NCBI GenBank assembly: GCA_036924285.1
Contig: JAYKYS010000001.1
Coordinates: 41,973,501 to 42,037,500, forward strand
Reading direction: 5' to 3'
Source of the DNA: Asterella californica
Lineage: Eukaryota; Streptophyta; Marchantiopsida; Marchantiales; Aytoniaceae
Length of the DNA: 64,000 nt
Below, piece after piece: positions 1 through 13,651 of the stretch. The notes beneath the pieces were generated by a model. The model saw only the letters and a list, made by a program, of their open reading frames with translations, ran no database searches and had not been told where the DNA came from. Made by a program: the position numbers and the translations under genes. How positions within the stretch are numbered: position 1 is the stretch's first letter; each line of letters starts with the position of its first letter.

Positions 1-2233
1 TGTGACGACCTCAAGGCGCTAAGTATAGGAAGTTTATCAGGTTCAACTCCAACATTTAAGGTTTCATAGCAGAGATAAACCCGGGTCTAGATCTGGACTG
101 GTTCCTCAACTCATGATGCACGAGAGGAAAAGGTGGGGCAGGCACTGATGCAGACAGGCCGAAAAGAAAGGTGAAAAGCGAGAGAGGGAGCGAAGAGGAG
201 ATTTTGAGCCATCAGCTGACGACAAAAGTCAAGGCACGGGTGAGCGAGCGATGTACTAACGTTGCTCCTTTCAAACTGTCCTTGTACTTGCACTTGCACT
301 AGCACTGGCTATGTCGTACCGGTACCGTAACAAGATTCCATTCCTGGAAAGGTCCTCTTACGAAAACTCCAGGGACGATTCTCCCTGTGTCCCCTGCAGC
401 CGGCAGGCAGCACAGCAGTACTACACTGGCTACTGCAGCCGTGTACAGTTGCTTGTACTACCAAGTTCACGAAACTTTTACGACCAAAACGTCGACAGTC
501 TTTGCGCCGGAGGGCTCGTCGAAAAGATATGTTGCCTTCCATTGGTTGAACGAACGGATGGATATGTGGGCTGTCCCGCCCACATATCCATCCGTTAAGA
601 GAAGTTGATAATGTCGATTGTGCTGCTGTATCATGCCAGTGATGTGATGCCAAAAGAAATGAGAATTAAAGTGAATTCAACCGGCACTGGAAGTGATGAA
701 TTTCCATCGCGTGTGACGGTAAATGATTGATTCAGCGGACTCAGAGTCTGAGACACAGACAAGATTCTCTAAGTGGTGATGGCCGTAAAATACTCCCAAG
801 GAAGGAAGGAAGGATCTCCCTTTTCGTATTTCGTTGTAGTACGTCTGTGACGGTACGAACTTCTCCGGATCTGTTGGGGAGAAGGAATTCAAAGCTGTTG
901 TTGCTCGGGGGTGAAGATGGCCTTCTGGGAGATTTGGGTCGTGGATCGAGTTAGTAGAGTAGATTGAGCGGGTGTAACATTCCGCAATGGGGTTGGGAAG
1001 TGGTTCATGGACTGTGTTGTGAGGTGAGGAGGCTGGAATGGAAGGATTGTACAACGAGGTGCACTAGTACTTCCAGTGTGCACTACCGCTCTGTGCAGTA
1101 CAGTCGCACGCGCACAGCACCCGAATCCTCTGTCGGTCTTACCAGTCCCAGCAGATCATGAGGCAGTATAAGTAAGCTCTCGAGCCTGGCTGAAGAGAGA
1201 AAGCTCGCCCAACTCAAGGAGCAGTGGAGGGCAACGCTGGAGACGAAGAGGAGAAAGAGAATTCCTTGGCCTTGGGTTCTTTCTCACCGTCCTCTTCCTT
1301 TCCAGTTTTATGGTTGATGCCGTGTTTCGTCTTGTATCATTCCTCTTCTGTCCTAGCTCGCAGTTCCTTGAGTATACAGGCGCAAATAACCTCAAGCAAT
1401 CAATCGCTGATGTTTTTGACTCTGGGCACCGCGGCTTGTCGTCAAGGACTTGTGCGTTGTGACTCGGGAGGGATGCGCCGAGACACGAGAGGAACGAACG
1501 TCCCGGGGCTTTTTTCTCTTATCTGGTATAACAGTATCTTAGATTATACTGGTAAGGTAGCTCTGACTCTCTTGCTAGATTTTATCAACTGGTCCGTCCG
1601 CCCAGCTCGTGGGACATGGTATGTCGTATCTTCCTTCTCTGTAGCAGCTGCGTTGTTCCTAGTTCGGTAGTTCACTTGGCTTGGTGATCCGTCCGACTGT
1701 AATAGGGAGTAGTGGGATTGATGAGACCTCCGGTCAGTGGTTCGTATTATGACTCTGACGGACGCTGTGTCTGAACTGGAACCTTTCTGGGGGAGAGAAA
1801 CATGGCTTGGAGCGGCCTTCTCGTTCATGAGAGCAACTTCAGCTGTGATACTATTTCAGTTCTTGTCGATACTGAGGGCAAGTGCGGCCGAAGCTGAATC
1901 CGAGGTGAGCAAGCGTCAAGCAGTGTATGCAGTTCGAGATCATACCAACGTAGCACACACCTGACGGAGAAGTGATCGAATGACTTCTGTGTTGAGAAAA
2001 GATCTCCGTTGCATTTCGTTGTTTTGGTTGCTGTATGCTAACAAGTTCACTGCAAAGTTCTCCACTTCGTAATTCTGTTTTGAAAACGGATTACAAAAAC
2101 TTTGGGCCTATCCCTTGTAAGTTCTTCTCCAGTCTGGCTCACAGCTTTTACTAACCTTCTGATTGCTGAATCCATCGTCTTGGTATTACACGATTTCGTG
2201 CAGAAGAATGAGTTCCCAATGCTTGAAGTGTAG
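1..2233. other. No assignable gene; exon-like scraps only
   Basis: All open frames here are short and none shows a recognisable domain. Around 1175-1285 the plus strand is open in all three frames because the DNA is purine-rich. One frame reads as charged helix (EERKLAQLKEQW), which could be an exon or an untranslated leader. A segment near 1738-1900 ends in a good donor context (GAG followed by GTGAGC). I cannot connect these into a gene. The only clear structure is the hairpin at 553-596. Confidence 0.4.
553..596. repeat. Perfect 19-bp inverted repeat with 6-nt loop
   Basis: The arms at 553-571 and 578-596 are perfect reverse complements (left arm AACGGATGGATATGTGGGC), separated by TGTCCC. 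Transcribed RNA would fold into a long perfect stem. No surrounding domain or terminal repeat explains it. Confidence 0.9.
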
Positions 2234-2364
2234 AAGTTCGAAATGGAGCGCCTACTTCTTGGATTGGCGTTGCACGGGACAGAGATGAGAGATGCTAAAG
2301 AATGGAGATTTGCTCGCCCATCACTGTTCCTTGCATCCTCTATCCAAGAAGAGGAGAGACGAGG
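2234..2364 (+). CDS. Candidate internal exon of an unrecognised gene
   Basis: Starting just after a TAG acceptor, one frame stays open to a consensus donor (CGAGG then GTGAGA). It translates as about 43 residues with protein-like composition (for example EMRDAKEWRFARPSLFLASS) and ends in an acidic and basic cluster. The frame is open from splice site to splice site, and the other frames are less protein-like. I do not recognise the family and could not find its partner exons with certainty. It may belong with the candidate exons at 4978-6831, or be chance. Confidence 0.3.
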
Positions 2365-3283
2365 GTGAGACAGCTGGGGTGCGGCAGCGCATGATTAAAA
2401 CAGGAGCAGAAGATGTCTCCTCCTGTCATTCTCATGCACTGCCTCTTCCCTGGCTCCTTCACTCTCTCCGGTCCACTGTTCGCCCAATTCTAGTTCCAGT
2501 TTACCGTATGTGTACCCTGCTTGGGTCATGGGCGCGGGAATACAGTAGTGCTATATTGGTTCGCCTAAACCTGAAGTGAATATTTAATTTCAAGGGAAGT
2601 TAAGATTTCCCATCCTCAGCTTGAGATATAATGAAATCTCACCTTCCCTTTAGATATTTATTGTCGAGTTTCTCCGCCATTATTTCTATTCTAATGCTCT
2701 CGCATGTGAACTAACAACTGAAAGGTTTCAGCACGTTAACAGTTTAAAATGAACTTCCGTGAATGTCCAACGTACTATGGGTATCATAACTCAACTACGA
2801 TACCTGATTGGAATTCTGTGAATAAATATTAAAGTTTTATATTTTGGCTTCACACGTTTCACACCCTGCATAATATTTCACTAATCGTCCTCTCCCTGTA
2901 TCGACAACACTAAGCAAACTGATCCTTTCATGTCAGTATTTCGATGTATGTTTATCACTCCTCCACGTTCAGATCGAGGAGGTATTATGCATACCCATTA
3001 ATTTACGAGCTTAATTTTTTGTGGGAAGGGTTAGTTTATAAATTAATATTAATTTCTAATCATAAATCTTTCACGTCTGAAAACCGATTCAGGGACATAC
3101 ACGGACTGCACGAGCAGGAGCACCACCATCTCCCTTTACAAGATGTAGAGCATTTCCACAGAAACTTGAAGAAATAGTTCAACTTCAAGTTTATCGGATA
3201 GACACGGATTAGCAATTGGGAATGAAAACTGACTGACACAAAACGCTCGTGAGTGCAAAGTCTTGAAATTCACACGTTAATTT

Positions 3284-3575
3284 TTATATGCTAGAATTGG
3301 CTGGAGAGAGTAATAACTGAAATTCGCGCTTCCCTAGAAGAACAGTTGTAGGTTCAAGTTTGGTATCGATAGATCTTCGCGGCATACAGTAAGAATCGAA
3401 TTTTCTCAGACGAGGTGGCCGCACTTTCACGTCTCGCCAGTTTGTTTCAACGTGCACAGCGGGACTCAGTTGGCTGGACAGTTCCTGCAACTCCGACATT
3501 CTACGGCGATCAGGCAAAAGATTATGCTTTTGTCCTCGGAGGGCAGCTTCGTAACACCCTCCGACTTCCAGATTA
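3284..3575 (-). CDS. Candidate terminal exon (strand uncertain)
   Basis: On the minus strand, an acceptor-like ATGCAG is followed by 97 open codons ending in TAA at 3284. The composition is protein-like (SELQELSSQLSPAVHVETNW). The plus strand of the same stretch is also open in two frames; one reads vaguely like a SAND-domain segment ending in EGSFVTPSDFQ before a stop. Only one strand can be coding and I cannot decide between them. No homologue was recognised. Confidence 0.2.
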
Positions 3576-4193
3576 CTGCATAAAATCTCCTCGGAATAGG
3601 AGAAAAATATGTCACCAGAAACATCCCTGCAATGAATTTACATTACATCTACAAACCTTACTTGGTTTCCCTGTAAAGTCTTGACTTCCTGAATTGAATT
3701 CCTCAGTGACTTCTAGTGAGTATGTTTCTTGACATCGTAGTCTGCAAGTACAGTGGGCTTTAACATGACATTACCCAAATTAGCGAAGCAGATGTTGCTA
3801 GCTGCTCGTGAGCCAAGGCCAGACAAATGTGGACGGAAGCAGACGGAACCGTGACTCTTGCAACCTCTGGCTACCATGGCTACATCACTGTTCGCTCATT
3901 ATTCACTGTGAGAAAACCACATGAAAATGAGTTAGTCCTGCTCCTGTCAGTGATTTCTCGTCCTTCAGTACACCTATTCCATCTCCAGAAGGGCCGGCAC
4001 CAACACCCACTTCTGCTGATTAATTTACAAGGAAAGGGCGCTTTCACCCTTCAGTCTGGCTCTCTTCTGTTGCTTGGAACATTGGCAACTGGGTATCTAG
4101 TATTCACTACCCCGGAACGCACTTTCTAACATCTTCTTTCACACGATGAAACTCTCTGTGCTCGTCATCAGAACGTAATCTTAGGCAAGTTAC

Positions 4194-4411
4194 TCAATGC
4201 TGACCGAATCGAAACTTCGTCTTTGTAAGCACATCCTGCGCGTTATTTAAGATATCCAGAGATTTCTTGTGTGTTCCATGCTGAGGCATAGCCCCTTCTA
4301 GTAATCTAATCTGCTCGTTCTTCAGTTCCTTGTACTCCCGTATTCGATCACATAGCATTGGTGATTCATTGGTGCTACCGTTAGTTCTTTCGAAGAATCG
4401 GACCAAGTTGT
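4194..4411 (-). CDS. Candidate exon, possible coiled coil
   Basis: Reading the minus strand from an acceptor-like ATGCAG at 4412-4417, there are about 70 open codons ending in TGA. The charged, helical composition includes DRIREYKELKNEQIRLLEG. No good donor precedes the stop, so it would have to be a terminal exon. It could share a gene with the minus-strand frame at 3284-3575, but two terminal exons cannot belong to one transcript. At least one assignment is therefore wrong. Confidence 0.2.
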
Positions 4412-4977
4412 CTGCATTATATCAAATCGCAGAACGCAAATCGGTAATTTAATCAGACTGATCGTACTAATTGCCTTTGCTGCATGTGCGTTCTAGCCTG
4501 CACTCCTACGGATATGTTTCCATTGGCATCTATAAATGCCCCGGCTTGGAACTTCAATTTCTTCTCTCAAGCTGAGTGTTCCGTAGTGTTCAGGGACTCT
4601 TCACGGTTGTCAGGAACTTCGCATTTCATGATTCATCATAGAGCGTACAAGCTTGGGAACAACAGAAGAAAGCATCAGAGTGAAAGAACATTACCTGATT
4701 ATTTCTCCACCAAAGCTGCTTGGTGAACCGGCCTCTGTAGCAATGTTCCAAAGCTGATGGTGGCCGCTTCTTTAACCAGCCATAACTGGAAACTCTAGAT
4801 ACTCAGGGCCCTCAGCAGCTAGACTCCATCCCCTACTTATCTGAAACTGTAGGCCGACAGGAACTGAATAAATTTCTAACATCATCAAAGATAGAGAAGC
4901 GTTGGTCATCAGATCCTTATACTGTATTCTAAAGCCGAGACCTCCCGATTTGGTAAAATTTCGCAAAGAGATCATGA

Positions 4978-5367
4978 TTATGTTACCGTGCAAGTTACGT
5001 TGCACCCGCTCCAGAGCTGGAGCAGCTTCCAACGGAAACACAGGAAGATGGAACTCTGATCTCAGGGGCTGCGCTATGCAACGGTACCGGTGATTCGTCT
5101 GCGATAGGCTCCAACGAGATTGTTCGTAATAGAACAGCTAGCTTCAGTCATCGGAACCAGCCAGTGCGTAGAAAAGTCTGGCGTTTGTAGTCTACCAGTG
5201 GTCTTGTCGGAACGACACTGTTCACAAACAGTCTCAACTCAGCAGATTAGCAAAGATTTTTGTCTCCATTTTGGCAGTTTCCACCGTATCAGATTCACAA
5301 GCACAAGCTCTTAGCTATGAGCAATGACTCTGGATTCAAACCGCCACAAATCAAATTTCCTGTCTGA
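4978..5367 (+). CDS. Two candidate exons of an unrecognised gene
   Basis: The first exon is open from 4978 and rich in Glu, Thr, Ser and Asn (it includes APAPELEQLPTETQEDGT). It can end at 5163 in phase 0 before a GTGCGT donor. A 114-bp intron ends in a pyrimidine-rich tract and GGCAG, and the second exon runs 5278-5367 in the same phase (FPPYQIHKHKLLAMSNDSGF) to TGA. The match of phases and the plant-sized intron support a real gene. The TGA may be the true end, or the splice model may be slightly off. It lies just upstream of the exons at 5881-6831 on the same strand and may be the same gene. Family unknown. Confidence 0.35.
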
Positions 5368-5880
5368 CGTCAAACATCTAGAAGGAGGTGAGTCATAAGC
5401 TGTTCAAACCGGTACGCATTTTCACCTGGAGTTCATCAGGCGAGAGAGCTGAAGTGTTGATCAAATTACTTGATGCTCTGCCTCTGGATTAGACTATCGT
5501 GAAAAGGTCTTCGGAGTTTTGCCCCGGTCGGATTATAGGACTTTCGAATACATATCTTTTGTTCTGCACCGAAGCTCGGTTTCGATACAAATGGAAGAGG
5601 TTCAGAAGGAGCCCTGGGTAACAATAGAGGAAAGATGCAAAGCGGAGGATCCCAATTGGGATTCGAGGCCTAGAGTTATCTGCAAGAAGCAGGAGAGATT
5701 CTTTTTCAGGCCCTGCAGAACAATCGCAACAACTTTGAAGAAATGGAAGAAGAATTTCTGTGCGTGTAGGATGAGTTCTCTCTGTCAGAGTAGCACCAGA
5801 GCCAAGACTGACCCAGCTATATAAGATCGGAATGCCCAGTGTATACATCCTTGTGCTTAATAACGCGTATGGAGTTGCAG

Positions 5881-6831
5881 TAATCCGGATAAGAACTACA
5901 CAAGACTTATTCCTCCCCGAAGCAACTATGGATCGGTTACGACATTCTTTCAAGGAGCTTGCTGCTCCGACCCAAAGAAATGGACGACTTGGGAAGAAGA
6001 TGAGAAGAAGTTATACGCTGATTCGGTTCCAGCAGAATATCACGATGTTGTTACGAATGCAATCAGATGGTGAGGACCAAGAGCGCCAGACCTAGAACGG
6101 CAATAAACCAACCACCGGCGAAACTGGGACAACTGACACATGGTTACAGCTCGATGATACTGTAATGCCATAAGCACTGGACGATTATTTACCATCATGG
6201 AACTTTTCTCTGGTTCGGCTAGGTTTGTTTTGCAGCAGAACTTGGACGTGCATCCTTCGACCTGGACACCAGACGACGAGTTGACCTCGAGCTTGATGAC
6301 TGTGACTCTGATGTGGCGTTGCAAGTAAAAACCACACACTACTTGCATCCCCTCTGTTCCTAATGTCGAACAACTGTAAGGTCGTGGACAAAGAGGGTTT
6401 AGTCGTATAGTTCCACAAACATGCCAGCTTTGAGTTCTGCGTATACCTGGCACTGTCTTCTGATGTTAGCACGTCTTACGCTTCAGCAGTTTGTTCTTCT
6501 TCCTGCACTTTGTCATCTCTGTCTATCCCGTCATCTTCATCCTATCATGTGGTGTATACATACCCGAGACTGCCTCAAGGACAGGGTGTGCTTAGCACAC
6601 CTTTATACATCAGCGCTTCTTTTTACTTCGTTCTGTTTGTCATATGTGTCTATCCTTGTCAGCTTGTTATCACGTAGTACATATCTGACTGCCTGACGTT
6701 GGATTCAGTTCATGACTGATGTTATAGTTTAGCAGCTATCTGTGCTTCTCTTCTGTTTGTCATCTCCGAATGTCTGCCACTGCAGACTCAGTAAGAGGGC
6801 AATCAAGGAAAGCAGTCGGACTAAGAACTAG
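5881..6831 (+). CDS. 3' exons of an unrecognised conserved-looking gene
   Basis: Three exons join with matching phases: 5881-6069, 6223-6324 and 6786-6831. The introns begin with GTGAGG and GTAAAA and end with TAG and CAG after pyrimidine-rich tracts. The joined frame gives about 111 residues ending in a basic tail (KESSRTKN) and TAG. The protein is rich in Trp, Asp and Glu, with segments such as PKKWTTWEEDEKKLYADS and STWTPDDELTSSLM. The first exon needs two bases from an upstream exon. A plausible donor is at 5760 (GTGCGT), closing a frame that contains NNRNNFEEMEEEF. A second open frame (EEVQKEPWVTIEERC) overlaps that area and is not reconciled. I do not recognise the product. Confidence 0.45.
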
Positions 6832-6999
6832 ATATCGAAAACGTGGATATGTGTCGGGTATTCAATAAGCGCCTGGGGCGTACGAAGATTCATTCATTGA
6901 CAATCTCCCCTCATGCCAGGGATTAATGACCTTAGAAACCTGTTTCGTTACTCTCTTTTTCTCCCAAACCCGCATGTAGTGTTGTGTTTCTCGAGGGGC

Positions 7000-7064
7000 A
7001 GCGATGTCAACTTTGAACCCCGGACCTTTACTCCGCTGAGGGAAGTGCGCTACCTAGTCCCTTT
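7000..7064 (-). repeat. tRNA-derived SINE-like head
   Basis: On the minus strand an A-box-like stretch (TAGGTAGCGCACTTCC) is followed about 35 nt later by a B-box-like GGGGTTCAAA. That is the internal RNA polymerase III promoter arrangement of tRNAs and tRNA-derived SINEs. Acceptor-stem pairing is not evident, so a functional tRNA is unlikely. A SINE head or tRNA pseudogene fits better. Confidence 0.4.
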
Positions 7065-7360
7065 TCCACAACAATGAGCTCTAACCCCAGGGCATTATGA
7101 TGGTGGTGCACGGTATTACAGCAATCAGTACAATCTGTAGACACTGTAAATTACGATGCCCAGGGGATGAGAAAGGTCTTTTCTGTGAGGAGGAAGTGGT
7201 CCCAATTTGTCCGTCTTCTAGAATGAGTGGAAAAGTTCAGGCGGATTGCTACATGATTCTATGAAAAGTAAGATTCCTGTTTCTGAATCATATGCAAACT
7301 GGAAGCCTTCTCGGACCATAGCAGATTGCAGTCCTCGTGAGCCATCCAGCTTTCCTTCTA

Positions 7361-7605
7361 CACTGAAACCTCGTTATAATCACACCATCCGTCTCCGGAA
7401 AATCAGTGAATTACACTTTACTGTAATCTCTAAAAATGACAGTTAAAAGTTATTATAATCGCACTGCTTTGCATATCTGTGATTCTTTTGTGTTTCTAAA
7501 GAATGCGTGATAGTGATTATAACGAGTGCAATTTACAGAATATGAGTCCGTTAAACGCCCTGGAAACCTGTAACTATATAACGTGTGATTCTAACGAGGT
7601 TTCAC
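7361..7605. mobile_element. Pogo/Tc1-type MITE-like element
   Basis: The left end reads CACTGAAACCTCGTTATAAT after a TA dinucleotide. The right end carries its near-perfect reverse complement (20-bp arms at 7364-7383 and 7584-7603 with one mismatch). Further inverted copies of the TTATAATC/GATTATAA core lie inside, at about 7452 and 7511. Ends containing AACCTCGTTATAA are typical of pogo-like Tc1/mariner elements. There is no transposase, so it would be a non-autonomous derivative of about 245 bp. Confidence 0.45.
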
Positions 7606-10021
7606 TTCCCTTCACGATTGGTCAACTGTGGAAACCGGAAAGGAAGGGGGGATTTAGTGTCGTATTAACAGACGGTTAAGAAGAGGGAGCGACGGCGGAG
7701 TGGCTGTGGAAAAACCGAAACGGGAAGGAAGGGGATATAGATCCGGATGAATCGATAAAGATTAACCTCCCAATTCCACTGCAAGTATAGCTCCTTGTTT
7801 AGTTTTCGACAAATTCCCTTTTCGAGAGAAACTCTTTTCTACCGGGAAAGATTCCACTTTATAGCGAACTTTGCATATGAAAGGGAAGGGGCTAAATCAA
7901 ATTCCATTTCAACATTAATCATGCGTCTGAGCCTTGACTGAAGGCTCTTTCACAAGCTGCGGAAACTTCATCCGGCACTGCCACCTGCCGAGTCGGCAGC
8001 TTATGGACGTACTGAAAGCATATGAAGAGACTTCACGAAAACGTCTAGCCGTAGACTTTAAAGATGTGAAGTTTAAATGCTTTTTTGGGATTAAAGTTAT
8101 ACTATTCAATAAAAAAATTACGAAATTATGAGTTTGTTCATCGTAGTTCAGTCGATCTGTAACACGGAATAATAATCTAAATATGTTAATCAGAGCTGTA
8201 ATAGTCTCCAAGGATATTCAAATATTGCGTATATATAGACCAATGAAATCTTTTTCAGAAGTCTTAAAAGAACGAGCAGTTCTCATCACTGTTTCTGATA
8301 CGTAGAATTCACACAAATATATTTCTAAAGTATATCTTTCCAATTCTGCCCGTCCTGTGTTTTACAATATGTGCGTTTTCTCCATGAATCCTTTTGCTTT
8401 TGTAATATCCTTTTTTGTAAACAAAATCTACCGTATATTGTGAGTCCAACAAAGAATTAGATGCATAAAGAACAATGGAATCATAATTTATTTATTTTAG
8501 GAAGCAAGATAGTACTAAAACGAAGCGGACATCAAAACTGCAACAATTTAATTGCAAATCTCTATCGTGATAGAAAGTACAATAGAATGGTTTTAAATCT
8601 CAAAAAAGATAATTACGTCGGCACTCTTAAATCGTGTTTTCTCTTATTCTTCTTGACACTCTAAATTCACTTTGATACAAATGAATCTTTCGATTTTTTT
8701 ATCACGCACGATGAACCTTAGCAGTGTACGACTTATAAAACGAAAGCATTACAATGGCCAATAATAACTTTATCTGAGATTATGAGAAATCCTAAACATA
8801 AAGCGTGGACTCATGCGATGCAGAAACTAAACCTGTGACAACAACTGCTAACAACAACACATTAAATTAATCTAGACACTAACTCTTTATGGCAGAAAGG
8901 TTAGATAATAAATTAAGCTTGCTACCCTCTTCCATCTTCATATGGAAGAGGTGATAAGTGGTTTACTGATTGTGTAGCCTGGAGGCCACTTCCCGACGGT
9001 AAGTGTGGATAGTGTGGTACTTATCTAGCTAATTAACTAGGCATATGACTGTAAGCAATTAATCCCTTCTGGAGCTTGTTGAAACGCCTTGAGTTTAGCA
9101 CGGTTACAGTAAGCTACAGTAGTAAAAGAAATCTAGTGCTATATACCACTTGAGGAAAGAACGTAAGGAAAAGAGCGTCGAATAATTGAGTCGGCTTTGA
9201 GTGACCTGCGCCAGAATCCAAGTTCAAGCAGCAACATTCGTCACTGCCAGTACTACTCCGGTACATCGGAGTCATCCTTTGGGTAAAGCGAGTGAAGACG
9301 AATATAACACGTGTCCTTATATGGTCGGCCAAGCATGTGCCGAAGAACAAGATGCCGAAAAGTGTTGCTCTCCAAATAAGCCACCAGGCCCGGCGGCTGC
9401 TATTATGTCGAATTCCTAGTTCCTATCGTAGTTCATTCTCTTCTCCGGGAACTGGAGACGTTACCGGAACAGGTTTTGTAAGTTTACAGCGATTCTTTTG
9501 TGACTACCGTAGGGAAAGGAAGGTCCACCTCAGAAGTTGGGATGTGAAAGACGGGAAAGATATGGACTCTGTGTTGAGAACCACTTCCAGCGGTACTGCA
9601 CATGCAACGCCACTCACCAAGGTGAAAGTTGTGATCCATCATCCATCCATCGCAGGCACTTCCTAAAGCGCCGGCGAGGTGAATTGATCTTCTAACTCTG
9701 TAGGCGCTTGCAAATGGTCGCCTTGGGCTCGGCTAGATATTCCTAGACGCTGGTCATCGAGCACCGGGTTTCGGTATCGACGGTGGGAACAAGCTGAATT
9801 GAATGCTAAAGAGAACGGAGGCCAGATTGATCCCACACTGAATTACTCGAAATAGGGAGAGCTTTAACAGGCATGTAGTAGGCGGGGTGTTTAGAAGCCT
9901 TCACATGGAGAAACTACTTGACCAAAGCTCTTAGCGGACAGTTTTTGTCGATTGACTGGTTGATGGATTCCTTTTCTGAACAGAAAGCAACGAAAGTGAA
10001 GTGAAACGAAGAAGGAAAAGG
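7606..10021. other. No assignable gene; leader region of VTE1 at the right
   Basis: The stretch 8000-8950 is AT-rich, with only short frames. Between about 9190 and 9670 there are longer open frames (up to 124 codons), but no domain, and the composition looks untranslated. The bases immediately left of 10022 are presumably promoter and 5' leader of VTE1. No TATA box is called. Confidence 0.4.

Positions 10022-13651
<3,630 letters not shown>

Noticed and set aside
309..653. A 114-codon minus-strand frame over the hairpin
   Set aside because: It runs through the perfect inverted repeat and has no recognisable similarity. It is likely chance.
1224..1670. A 148-codon plus-strand frame
   Set aside because: All three frames are partly open, no domain is visible, and hydrophobic runs follow T-rich DNA. 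It may contain an exon, but not as one continuous gene.
5489..5953. A 154-codon minus-strand frame
   Set aside because: The plus strand of this stretch contains spliceable exons with better composition. The minus frame reads as low-complexity Leu/Ser/Arg sequence with no domain.
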